Shown here: positions 1-7,778 of the stretch, one piece after another
Numbering within the stretch: the first letter of the stretch is position 1
Layout: each line of letters opens with the position of its first letter
Source: Anaerolineales bacterium UBA6055
GTDB taxonomy: Bacteria; Chloroflexota; Anaerolineae; Aggregatilineales; Phototrophicaceae
Direction of reading: 5' to 3'
NCBI GenBank assembly: GCA_002428985.1
Contig: DIYL01000037.1
Coordinates: 91,216 to 155,215 of the forward strand
DNA length: 64,000 nucleotides
The notes under the pieces: model-generated
What the model saw: only the letters and a program-made list of their open reading frames with translations
Databases searched by the model: none
Told to the model about the DNA's origin: nothing
Translations under genes and position numbers: made by a program

Positions 1-1139
1 ACTGGACAAATTAGCACATCATAGTCTGCCATAAAGCGCATCATATTACTGCGAAAATCACTCAGTTCGATGAGTAGGTCGGATAAGTCACTCGTCGAAA
101 GTTCGTTAAGTTTATAAATCCACTTGAGATCAACTTCTTCTGTCCCCCATTTTTTGAGGGTATCATGATACACTTTGCCATTATCTGCACCAGCAATTCC
201 CCGCCAAATTGGCTCGGTGCGTTCGAGACCTTGAGGTGTTTTTTCTTCTATACTAGAGACGCGTTTGCGCAGTACATTGACTGCATCTTGGACGGCGGAT
301 ACTATTTCAGCAATTGGTGTTGCAACCCCATTATCCGTGAAATAGGCTACACGTAATTGCTTGAGATCTACACTATTTGCACCGTATAGTGGAACTGGAT
401 GAATATAGGGGTCAATACCATCAGGACCGGAGATAATGGGTAGTAATATGTCTAAATCGGCGACTGTGCGCGCCATCGGTCCGATAGTTTGATAAGATTC
501 GGTTGTGCCTGCCCGATAGTCTAAAATATGCCCGGTACGTGGTACACGCCCGTGTGTTGGTTTGATGCCTGCGATACCACAAAAATGGGATGGTTGACGA
601 ATACTACCACCATAATCAGTGCCAAGGTCAAATGGTGCGCCACCACTCGTGATGATTGCACTCGCGCCACCACTACTACCACCCGGTGTAACAGTCTCCT
701 CAAATGGATTATTGGTGCGACCATAGATGAGATTATTCGTTTCCATGAGTAGTGTTAGTTCAGGTGTGTTGGTTTTCCCTAGCAGAATAGCACCTGCATC
801 TTTGAGGCGGGAGACTACTGTGGCATCTTTATCTGGTACATAATCTTTGCGCCCCAGTGTTCCAGCTGTAGTGATGACTCCAGCAGTATCGAGAGAGTCT
901 TTGATTGTCATTGGGATACCCTGTAACACACCGATTGACCGCCCGCTAGCGATTGCTTTGTCGGCTTGTTTGGCTTGCTCGAGCGCTTGCTCCGGTAGAA
1001 ATTGCACTACAGCATTTAATTTTGGATTTACGGTTTCAATGCGTTGAATATGCGCCTCAACCAGTTCCACTGATGAAACTTTACGATTGCGAATTGCTTG
1101 AATCATTGCTGTTAAGGGTTGGTAGATAAGGTTATCCAT
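1..1139 (-). CDS. Amidase signature family protein (C-terminus beyond window)
   Basis: A reverse-strand reading frame opens with ATG at 1139 and runs off the window edge, giving 379 residues of N-terminal and central sequence. The amidase signature core is clear: Lys near residue 79 in PMTIKDS, the Gly/Ser-rich loop PGGSSGGS near 151-158, and the second Ser in GTDYGGSIRQPSHFCG near 178. Together these form the Ser-cisSer-Lys triad of amide hydrolases. The frame still reads ADYDVLICPV at the edge, typical of the family's later region. A purine-rich AGGA stands about 9 bases before the ATG. The substrate cannot be told; GatA is less likely because gatB, at 17.8-19.3 kb, is far away. It is transcribed away from the LuxR gene at 1330. 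Confidence 0.88.
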   Translation of the reverse strand, partial: MDNLIYQPLTAMIQAIRNRKVSSVELVEAHIQRIETVNPKLNAVVQFLPEQALEQAKQADKAIASGRSIGVLQGIPMTIKDSLDTAGVITTAGTLGRKDYVPDKDATVVSRLKDAGAILLGKTNTPELTLLMETNNLIYGRTNNPFEETVTPGGSSGGASAIITSGGAPFDLGTDYGGSIRQPSHFCGIAGIKPTHGRVPRTGHILDYRAGTTESYQTIGPMARTVADLDILLPIISGPDGIDPYIHPVPLYGANSVDLKQLRVAYFTDNGVATPIAEIVSAVQDAVNVLRKRVSSIEEKTPQGLERTEPIWRGIAGADNGKVYHDTLKKWGTEEVDLKWIYKLNELSTSDLSDLLIELSDFRSNMMRFMADYDVLICP

Positions 1140-1329
1140 ATATCAGGAATCCTTTGTCACAAATATTGATCAATCATACCGCTATTTAGGTCTATCTCCA
1201 ACATTGTCTGATTAATCATGGATATAATTGGTGGTGAAAACATCTGTTTTGTTTATACTGGAATAAGATTTGAGACATTGTACGGTTAAATATAGTCCAA
1301 CATCAGCTAGCACAGAAAAAGGGTAGGAC

Positions 1330-2049
1330 ATGGTAGTTCAGACTATCGAAATTCGCAACCTTCCTGCACAACCGACACCATTTATCGGACGTGAACCGGA
1401 GATTGCTTCCACGTATCAAGTTTCGTCGATAAATCATACAGGTATGCGGGCGCTGGTAATTGCGTCATTGGCTTCGAATAAACTTGATAATGCGCGAGAT
1501 CATACTACTAACGGACTATTAAAACAGCTTGAAGAATACAACTCTCAAGATTCTATACAATGGCTACCCATTGTGGCAACTCTTCTTGCTGGCGAAGGTA
1601 AGTCTACATATGCAGTCGAATTGCTTGGATTGGCTTTCACTCATCCTGATAGTATCTTAAACTGGACTGCTCAGTGGGAATTATTCAATACAATTCATGA
1701 TGATCTGAAAATAGCTCTTGGTGATGAAGACTACCAGCACGCTTGGGAACAGGGATCAAAACGTGATTTAAGACAGACAATTGAAGAGCTATTAGAATAT
1801 TTTGATGATGACGCGGAAACTGAATCCCATGAACTAAGATCACAACCACTTTCTGAGCCACTTACCGAGTGCGAGTTAGAAGTGCTGAAACTCATCGCTG
1901 ATGGACTGACAAACCCTCAAATTGCTGAAAAACTATATTTATCCACAGGTACAGTGAAGGTGCACACGCGCAATATTTATGGCAAGTTGGATGTGAGTAA
2001 TCGTACTGAAGCAGCCACAAAAGCACGGGATCTTAAGCTAATTGGCTAA
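1330..2049 (+). CDS. LuxR-type regulator, apparently shrunken from a STAND ATPase regulator
   Basis: A 239-residue protein. Residues about 175-236 are a LuxR/GerE helix-turn-helix, with LTECELEVLKLIADGLTN followed by the recognition segment LSTGTVKVHTRNIYGKL, so it should bind DNA. Residues 10-26 read NLPAQPTPFIGREPEIA, the leader that in Chloroflexota normally precedes a 300-residue NB-ARC/AAA ATPase module. Here it is followed at once by a helical region resembling the last TPR segment of such proteins (ELLGLAFTHPDSILNW, then LGDEDYQHAWEQG). The ATPase and most TPRs are missing, so it looks like an in-frame internal deletion. An AAAGGGTAGG ribosome site precedes the ATG. It converges on the GNAT gene, overlapping by 12 bases. 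The ligand is unknown. Confidence 0.85.
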   Translation: MVVQTIEIRNLPAQPTPFIGREPEIASTYQVSSINHTGMRALVIASLASNKLDNARDHTTNGLLKQLEEYNSQDSIQWLPIVATLLAGEGKSTYAVELLGLAFTHPDSILNWTAQWELFNTIHDDLKIALGDEDYQHAWEQGSKRDLRQTIEELLEYFDDDAETESHELRSQPLSEPLTECELEVLKLIADGLTNPQIAEKLYLSTGTVKVHTRNIYGKLDVSNRTEAATKARDLKLIG

Positions 2050-3048
2050 GTTTGGATCAATCATACTATACTCAATACCTGAGCGGAGTTCTTTTTCATA
2101 TAGCATTAAATGGCGGCTGACGTGCATGCCCGCTTTTTTGTAGAGATCCGTTGCGCCTGTTAAGTTGCTTGCATCGACTGAAAGTGTGATTGTATTCGTG
2201 CCGCGCAACCAAAATTGACTAAATGTATGTTTGAGTAGGGCTGATGCTAACCCATTTCTGCGATATTGACGACGTACGCTTAAACTGCCGAGATAGGCTT
2301 TATCCGGGTTATTCCATGCACGAGGACGCGAGATGCTTACACCTGCGATGCCTCCAGATGCAATATGCTCGGCGATAAACCATACGGTTGGATCGAAGTA
2401 AGGGTCGTTATCAATGAGATGTTTCCATTGTTCGAGATGCTGTTCGGGGGTCTTTTTTACGTAACCAAAATGGTCTTCAAAGGCTTCTTCGTTGGCGAGG
2501 ACAATATCACGGAATTCTTCTGGGTGTCGATAATCTCGAATGATAAAGCCATCAGGCAGTTGGACTTGCTTAGGTTCTTCCTCGAGTGTGATTTCCATGT
2601 CCCAACTATCACGATAATATGTTAAACTCATCGACTCGAATAACTTCTGTGTCCCAATATGTTCTACATCGCATCCACATTGATATGCAATCCTAACACC
2701 ATCAGGACTACGTGGAATAGCTTGTTGAGCTCGGTTTTCTGCCCATTTCATCAGGTATGTTCCGATGCCCTGACGCGAATAGTTAGGGTGAACCCGTCCC
2801 CAGATGGTTGGACGTACAGGTGGATTATCTATGTCCCAAACTTCAATATAACCAACAAGTAACTGTGCGGAAGAATAGACTAATTGGGTTGATTGTGAGA
2901 CATCAAAGTTCGGTGTTTGCCATTCGGTAAGTGTATCGGCTTCAAAGTAAGTTGGGTGGTCGTTGCCATCTGTTTTGTTCAGCATGGCAACAACTTGTGG
3001 AATATCATCTAAGGTGGCGGGACGACTAGTGAAGCCTTCTGGTAGCAT
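2038..3048 (-). CDS. Tandem GNAT N-acetyltransferase
   Basis: A 336-residue protein made of two GNAT folds. The first (about residues 5-150) has the acetyl-CoA loop in NYSRQGIGTYLMKWAE. The second (about 165-325) has QYRRNGLASALLKHTF, followed by the usual late motif ATDLYKKAGMHVSRHLMLYEKEL. Both loops keep the R-x-x-G-x-G/A pattern, so both may bind acetyl-CoA. The substrate is unknown; double GNAT proteins include mycothiol synthase-like enzymes and aminoglycoside acetyltransferases. Its ATG overlaps the stop codon of the upstream paralogue by one base (TAATG), which suggests translational coupling and an operon of two. Confidence 0.85.
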   Translation of the reverse strand: MLPEGFTSRPATLDDIPQVVAMLNKTDGNDHPTYFEADTLTEWQTPNFDVSQSTQLVYSSAQLLVGYIEVWDIDNPPVRPTIWGRVHPNYSRQGIGTYLMKWAENRAQQAIPRSPDGVRIAYQCGCDVEHIGTQKLFESMSLTYYRDSWDMEITLEEEPKQVQLPDGFIIRDYRHPEEFRDIVLANEEAFEDHFGYVKKTPEQHLEQWKHLIDNDPYFDPTVWFIAEHIASGGIAGVSISRPRAWNNPDKAYLGSLSVRRQYRRNGLASALLKHTFSQFWLRGTNTITLSVDASNLTGATDLYKKAGMHVSRHLMLYEKELRSGIEYSMIDPNLAN

Positions 3049-4058
3049 TAGGCTTTTAACTCAACCGTCGCAAGTTCTTCACCATCGCGTAGAACTTTTT
3101 CATAACGTGCGTATTGGCGACTAATGTGCATCCCAACTTGCTCGTATAACTTGACAGCATTTGTCAAACTTTCGCCGTCAACACCTAATGTCACACGTTT
3201 ACGGTCATTCTCCCAGAAGATATTAAACGCATGGTAAAGCATTGCTTTTGCAATCCCGCGTCGACGATAGTCACGGTGTACCCCAACCAATTCAATATGG
3301 CTGGCATCGGGATGTCCGTGCTCCTCTTTTAAACCTAAGATATAACCTGCAACACGGTCGGTATCTTTATCGATTGCCAGAAAAACATACTTAGGGTCAA
3401 AATGTTTATCCGTATTAAACCAGTGCCGAAATTCTTCTAACTCTTTCTCAAAAGGTTCTTCGACATAGCCAAAGTGGTCGGAAAATGAGTTGCGGAAGAC
3501 TTCGACAAATGCTTCAAGATCGTCTTCATGAACATAATTGCGAATTTTAATATTATCGGGGAAATTGGGGGTAGGTGGTTTGCTGTCCATGTCAATTTGC
3601 ATTTTATAGCTGATGCGTATCTTTTTGTAGCCTGCAGCGTAAGCAGTTTGTTCGACGGGTTCATAACCATCTACAGAACCACAATGTAGTGCAATCTTAG
3701 TATTGGGCGGGCAACGGCGGATTAGGTCATCTTTGCGATTGTCTGCCCATTGTAAGAGTTTTTCCCCTAGTTGATAATCAAGATAGTCAGGATGTACATC
3801 CCAATTTAACCACGGACGAACAGGTATATCACTATTGTCCCATATCACAATATACGCAACTATCTGACCATCAGGTGTGAAGATGCCAAGTGACGATTTA
3901 CTAATATCCATACCGGGTTCAGACCATTCCATTTGCATTGTGTCTGGCTCGTAACGGCTATGGATACCTAGATAGGCAGAGATTGCCTCCAAAGTCTTTG
4001 CGAGCTCTATCGCATCATCAAGGGTAAGTGGGCGTTCTATGAATTGCTGTTCGGGCAT
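3048..4058 (-). CDS. Tandem GNAT N-acetyltransferase, N-terminal copy degenerate
   Basis: About 336 residues from the preferred ATG at 4058, which has AAAGGA about 9 bases upstream. An in-frame ATG at 4109 lies almost at the predicted transcription start and has no ribosome site. There are two GNAT folds. The C-terminal one has an intact loop, DYRRRGIAKAMLYHAF. The N-terminal one has DYLDYQLGEKLLQWAD, where the arginine and first glycine of R-x-x-G are lost, so it may be structural only. The protein is paralogous to the next gene at 2038-3048 and ends in VGMHISRQYARYEKVLRDG, matching that paralogue. The operon is driven from the promoter at 4118-4145. Substrate unknown. Confidence 0.82.
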   Translation of the reverse strand: MPEQQFIERPLTLDDAIELAKTLEAISAYLGIHSRYEPDTMQMEWSEPGMDISKSSLGIFTPDGQIVAYIVIWDNSDIPVRPWLNWDVHPDYLDYQLGEKLLQWADNRKDDLIRRCPPNTKIALHCGSVDGYEPVEQTAYAAGYKKIRISYKMQIDMDSKPPTPNFPDNIKIRNYVHEDDLEAFVEVFRNSFSDHFGYVEEPFEKELEEFRHWFNTDKHFDPKYVFLAIDKDTDRVAGYILGLKEEHGHPDASHIELVGVHRDYRRRGIAKAMLYHAFNIFWENDRKRVTLGVDGESLTNAVKLYEQVGMHISRQYARYEKVLRDGEELATVELKA

Positions 4059-4117
4059 ATAATCGAATCCTTTGTGCATAACTGTGCTTAGTGGGTCTTT
4101 TAGGATCATTCAAGGTC

Positions 4118-4145
4118 ATTGTAAGGCTATAATAAGAATTGTCAA
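4118..4145 (-). promoter_or_regulatory. Sigma70-type promoter for the GNAT pair
   Basis: Reading leftwards, a perfect TTGACA (complement of 4140-4145) is separated by 16 bases from TACAAT (complement of 4118-4123), five of six bases of the -10 consensus. Transcription would start near 4111, which favours the downstream ATG at 4058 over the ATG at 4109. Confidence 0.65.
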
Positions 4146-4193
4146 GCACAAAATGAGAATGTTAGGTCATTGTTTTGTGGGTAAAAGTCTTGC

Positions 4194-4222
4194 TTAACAC
4201 GATGTCTGTTTTCTTGTATGAT
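4194..4222 (+). promoter_or_regulatory. Sigma70-type promoter for the surface protein at 4257
   Basis: TTAACA (4194-4199), a 17-base spacer and TATGAT (4217-4222) give five of six matches at both boxes. Predicted transcription starts near 4229, about 28 bases before the ATG at 4257. It is divergent from the GNAT promoter. Confidence 0.55.
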
Positions 4223-4256
4223 TAGCACGTTTTGACTGGATTTACTGGAGTAATAG

Positions 4257-5399
4257 ATGAATAACTTTACAAAATATTTTACGATTGCATTTGGGATTGT
4301 CTTGTCAATCGCTATGGTAGCTAGTTTGATCCTACCATTGTTGACTCAAAACACAATCCATAATACACAACCACAAGCTGTGGAACCGACTGACGTTCCA
4401 TTGCCTACATTGCCACCACCACCCGATACTGCGCAAATTAATTTTGATAGTACCTATTTGCATCCATCAGGTTTATTGACTGTTGGTGTGCCAACTGGTT
4501 GGAGCCCAACTGTGCAATCGAATTCGGCTAATGAGGTACGTGCTAGTTTTGGTAACAGTGATGCGTTAAGTGTAATTGAAACACGTATTGTCAGTCCAAC
4601 AGAAGAGGTAACCCAAGGCGAATCTCTGAGTGGATTCTTCTCGGATTCATGGCTTGGGCAAACATGGCGTGATTACCAGAGTTGGGAAGAAACCAATCGT
4701 GAAATTACTGAAGAAGGACGTGTCGTAATTGACTTTAACCTCACGCGCTCTCGTGCAAACTATATTGCACGCCAAGAATCATGGGTTGAAGATGGTGAAG
4801 TTTATCTCGTACGCGTTGTCACTGCCGAAAATGCACCGGAAGAACTCATCTTCTTGCTGCAAGGCATGACTGAAAATGTTGACCTCGTCGATACATATGC
4901 TGAGACACCACTTGCATGGAACGGTTACTTTGATAACTCTGATAAACACCTGATTCGTTACCCTGAAACATGGGCATTAACTGACTCTGCTGATGGACTT
5001 CCAGCAACAATCGCTGGTGATGACGTTACGATGGTTGTGGAAACACTTGACGTCGCATTGGAAAGTGAAGATGATGCAGTTGATTGGATTGAAAACTGGC
5101 GATCTGGTGTCGAAGCATTGACTGTTGAACAGGTTGAAATTGAAGGTGTTGCTGGTTATGAAGTTTCATACAAACTAACTACCCTCGATGGTGCACCAGA
5201 AAGTGGTCTTGCAGTGTTACTCAATGGCGAAGATAATCGTTTGCATGTCGCGAATGCTCGTATTGCGAATACAGATGTTGATCTTCAAGAAGCGACTGCA
5301 GAAGAATATCCGGTATTGGATGTGCTCGCAACATTCCGACTTTTCCCAGATTTAGATGTATCGGACCTTGTTGATAACTCTGTGGCGGGTTCGTCCTAA
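4257..5399 (+). CDS. Membrane-anchored extracytoplasmic protein with two PsbP/DcrB-like domains
   Basis: A 380-residue protein. An N-terminal hydrophobic helix (about residues 8-29, including the stretch VLSIAMVASLILPLL) anchors or exports it. A Pro-rich linker follows (DVPLPTLPPPPD). Then come two similar halves of about 150 residues, each starting from a line like HPSGLLTVGVPTGWSP or DKHLIRYPETWALT. That opening is typical of PsbP/DcrB-like (DUF1795-related) folds, so an internal duplication is likely. There is no lipobox Cys, so a signal anchor is more likely than a lipoprotein. A GGAG site precedes the ATG. A strong terminator follows at 5428-5458. The function is not known. Confidence 0.7.
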   Translation: MNNFTKYFTIAFGIVLSIAMVASLILPLLTQNTIHNTQPQAVEPTDVPLPTLPPPPDTAQINFDSTYLHPSGLLTVGVPTGWSPTVQSNSANEVRASFGNSDALSVIETRIVSPTEEVTQGESLSGFFSDSWLGQTWRDYQSWEETNREITEEGRVVIDFNLTRSRANYIARQESWVEDGEVYLVRVVTAENAPEELIFLLQGMTENVDLVDTYAETPLAWNGYFDNSDKHLIRYPETWALTDSADGLPATIAGDDVTMVVETLDVALESEDDAVDWIENWRSGVEALTVEQVEIEGVAGYEVSYKLTTLDGAPESGLAVLLNGEDNRLHVANARIANTDVDLQEATAEEYPVLDVLATFRLFPDLDVSDLVDNSVAGSS

Positions 5400-5427
5400 T
5401 CTAAACACTAATAACAGAAATATGATG

Positions 5428-5458
5428 ACGGGTAGGCATTAAATGCTTGCCCGTTTTT
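5428..5458 (+). terminator. Rho-independent terminator
   Basis: An 11-pair stem (CGGGTAGGCAT against ATGCTTGCCCG, with two G-U pairs) closes a 3-base TAA loop and is followed by TTTTT. It ends transcription of the 4257-5399 gene. It also sits only 17 bases before the start of the metallo-hydrolase gene, whose promoter must therefore lie upstream of or inside this hairpin. Confidence 0.8.
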
Positions 5459-5475
5459 GCTTAGGAGAATTGATC

Positions 5476-6231
5476 ATGGCACAAATCACCCAAATTAATG
5501 CTAATCTCTGGACGGTTGATGTTGTTTTACCCGAATATAGTGTGAGAGGTGCTGTAATTCGTGGGGATGATTATGCTGTGGTATGGGATACATTGACACA
5601 TCTAACCGATATGGAAGTTGTTAATCAGATCATTGGCGATACGCCATATCACGTTGTATATACACATGCTGATTGGGATCATATCTGGGGTACAGCCGGA
5701 TTAGCAGGTACACCGTCGTCAATTATTGGGCAGACGCATTGTTATGATCGGTTTGATGATGATGTTCCAGACACGCTCAACAGAATGCAAACCAAATCCC
5801 CCAAGATATGGGATGCTGTAGAATTGATCCGACCAACGATGACATTTGATAAGCAGATGACACTGCATCTCGGCGGGATTACGTTGGACTTACATCATTT
5901 ACCCGGTCACACAAAAGATTGTATTGTTGGCTGGTTGCCGGAATTGGGCATTCTACTCGGTGGTGATGTGATGGAAACACCGCTACCTGTTGTTAATGAT
6001 GGAGATGTCGTAGAGGCGTGGCTAGAGCAATTAGATTATTGGGCAAATATCAAATCGCTGAAACAAACGATTCCAGCACATGGGACAACAGCAGGGCGAG
6101 CTTGCCTAGAGAGTACAAGAACGTATTTGAAAAAGCTGTTAAATGATGACGATATACCTGTACTTGATAATTGGGATGATTTTTATCAGAAAACGCATTC
6201 AAAAAACTTCGAGTTGGTACACGGGGTATAA
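5476..6231 (+). CDS. Metallo-beta-lactamase-fold hydrolase
   Basis: A 251-residue protein. The metal-binding motif THADWDH (residues 63-69) is the H-x-H-x-D-H motif with the first His position shifted as T-H-A-D-W-D-H. Further ligands are seen in LPGHTKDC, LLGGDVME and IPAHGT. The pattern is that of the glyoxalase II/quinoprotein-relay MBL branch, with substrate unknown. The start at 5476 has AGGAGA 7 bases upstream; the in-frame ATG at 5443 falls in the terminator loop and is rejected. No operon partner is evident: the macro gene begins 113 bases later behind its own promoter. Confidence 0.85.
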   Translation: MAQITQINANLWTVDVVLPEYSVRGAVIRGDDYAVVWDTLTHLTDMEVVNQIIGDTPYHVVYTHADWDHIWGTAGLAGTPSSIIGQTHCYDRFDDDVPDTLNRMQTKSPKIWDAVELIRPTMTFDKQMTLHLGGITLDLHHLPGHTKDCIVGWLPELGILLGGDVMETPLPVVNDGDVVEAWLEQLDYWANIKSLKQTIPAHGTTAGRACLESTRTYLKKLLNDDDIPVLDNWDDFYQKTHSKNFELVHGV

Positions 6232-6281
6232 CAGAGTGTTATGTTACCGTTATAAATCGCGAAAATATGTTCTAATCTCCA

Positions 6282-6309
6282 TTCACAAATAACCATTCAA
6301 TGCTAAGAT
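6282..6309 (+). promoter_or_regulatory. Promoter of the macro/UDG/TIR-DarT/dUTPase operon
   Basis: TTCACA (6282-6287), a 16-base spacer and TAAGAT (6304-6309) preceded by TGC (extended -10). Transcription would begin near 6316, about 30 bases before the macro ATG at 6345. No further terminator or promoter of comparable quality is seen before 10006, so the five genes probably share this start. Confidence 0.5.
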
Positions 6310-6344
6310 AGATTCATAACTATCTACTGACGAATGGATACTTC

Positions 6345-7268
6345 ATGATTGTCTATGTCGTAGGCGAGCATTATCAAAGTCCTGCCCAAGTATTGGTCAA
6401 CCCTGTCAATACGGTTGGCGTGATGGGTAGTGGCATTGCATTTGACTTCAAACGATTTTTCCCAGAGATGTTTGCTCATTATCAAGATTTGTGTGAGCAA
6501 GATCGTTTCGATATTGGGCAGTTGTTATTGTACAAAACACCGCACAAATGGGTGCTAAATTTCCCTGAAAAACGCCATTATCGCGCCACTGTACGGACTG
6601 AACATATTGCTGATGGACTGAAGAAATTTGTGGCAACGCATAGTGACTATGGGATGACATCAGCATCATTTCCTGCATTGGGTCAAGACGATGATAAACT
6701 GGATTGGGATGTAGATATTCGCCCGATGATGGAAGCATACTTGAATCCTCTGCCGATTCTTGTATATGTGCATCTTGATGAACCCGATAATGACTTTGTG
6801 CCGAAAAAGCGCAATATTCGCTCTGTACGAACATGGCTCAACGAACAGATTAGTCATGTTACATTTGATAAATTCTGGCGTGACATCACTCGAATTATTT
6901 CTACAAAAGCTACAATCCGTCCGTTTGATGCAAAAGTTGAGCGATTCCATGTGGGGGTAGCGAAGGGGCGCAATAGACGCGGTCGTAATCTTGTGTTGCG
7001 CGTGAACGAAACCCCGAAACCTATTTTCTTATCGCAAAGCGCTTTGATGGATCTGTGGGCATATATCACCCGAACAGGCTATGCGTTACCGCAAAATCTA
7101 CCAAGTGGCTTGGATCAACACGCACGGTATATCGTGCCATTATTGAATCAACTCGATTATGTTAATGCCCTCGAGATGTGGATGGTTGGTGCAGAACGGT
7201 CTATCGGTTTACAGTATATCCCGTCAGCAGATCGTCAAGATAATGCACATGTTGTTGAGTTGACATGA
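6345..7268 (+). CDS. DarG-like macro-domain protein with an unknown C-terminal domain
   Basis: A 307-residue protein. Residues 1-145 form a macro domain of the DarG type: VNPVNTVGVMGSGIAFDFK (18-36) is the ADP-ribose loop, and WVLNFPEKRHYR (69-80) matches the F-P-T-K-x-H-W segment whose Lys (here K76) is catalytic in DarG. DarG removes ADP-ribose from thymidine in DNA and so counteracts DarT. Residues 150-307 are not the usual DarG tail. They are basic and end in a possible winged-helix segment around FLSQSALMDLWAYITRTGY. The stop overlaps the next gene's ATG (ATGA). The ribosome site is weak. With a DarT-like domain two genes on, an antitoxin or ADP-ribose-sensing role is likely. Confidence 0.82.
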   Translation: MIVYVVGEHYQSPAQVLVNPVNTVGVMGSGIAFDFKRFFPEMFAHYQDLCEQDRFDIGQLLLYKTPHKWVLNFPEKRHYRATVRTEHIADGLKKFVATHSDYGMTSASFPALGQDDDKLDWDVDIRPMMEAYLNPLPILVYVHLDEPDNDFVPKKRNIRSVRTWLNEQISHVTFDKFWRDITRIISTKATIRPFDAKVERFHVGVAKGRNRRGRNLVLRVNETPKPIFLSQSALMDLWAYITRTGYALPQNLPSGLDQHARYIVPLLNQLDYVNALEMWMVGAERSIGLQYIPSADRQDNAHVVELT

Positions 7269-7777
7269 GTGATATTTTACCAGATGTTTTAAAGACTGGG
7301 TTGATTGTCGTATTTTGCGGGACTGCTGCAAGTACAAAGTCGGCTGAACTAGGTGCATATTATGGGAATCCGACCAATAAATTTTGGTTGGCATTACACA
7401 CTATAGGATTGACTCCTAGACAACTCGATCCCACCGAATTTCGTACTGTAACGGCATACGGTATTGGATTTACCGACATCGCAAAACAAGCTGTTGGTAA
7501 TGATCGTGTTCTAAATGATGACGATTTTGACCGTGATGACTTGACGCAGAAAATGAAACACTATCAACCACAAATTTTAGCGTTCACGAGTAAGCGGGCA
7601 TATCGTGAATGGCGCGGTATCAAATCCAATAAGTCTGTATCATATGGTTGGCAAGATGACACAATTGAGCAGACAAAAATCTATGTGCTGACGTCACCAT
7701 CAGGTGCTGCGAGTGGATATTGGGATATTGCAATATGGCAGGCACTGGCCGATACCTACACACTACTAAGGACATAA
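7265..7777 (+). CDS. Mismatch-specific (Mug-like) uracil-DNA glycosylase family protein
   Basis: A 170-residue protein, the usual size for single-domain UDG-superfamily enzymes. Motif A reads VVFCGTAASTKSAELGAYYG followed by NPTNKFW. Motif B is LTSPSGAASGYW near the C-terminus, and TAYGIGFTDIA lies between. These match Mug/TDG-related enzymes that cut uracil or damaged pyrimidines from DNA. The Asn of the Mug GINPG motif is not present (GTAAS here), so catalytic power and substrate may differ. It begins inside the macro gene stop (ATGA overlap) and ends one base before the TIR gene ATG. It therefore sits between the DarG-like and DarT-like genes, which suggests a shared job on DNA bases. Confidence 0.8.
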   Translation: MSDILPDVLKTGLIVVFCGTAASTKSAELGAYYGNPTNKFWLALHTIGLTPRQLDPTEFRTVTAYGIGFTDIAKQAVGNDRVLNDDDFDRDDLTQKMKHYQPQILAFTSKRAYREWRGIKSNKSVSYGWQDDTIEQTKIYVLTSPSGAASGYWDIAIWQALADTYTLLRT

Positions 7778-7778
7778 C

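Noticed and set aside
521..724. Reverse-strand 67-residue open frame
   Set aside because: It is out of frame inside the amidase gene, which has clear catalytic motifs through this stretch.
5443..5475. Upstream ATG for the metallo-hydrolase gene
   Set aside because: It falls in the loop of the terminator hairpin, while ATG 5476 has a good AGGAGA site.
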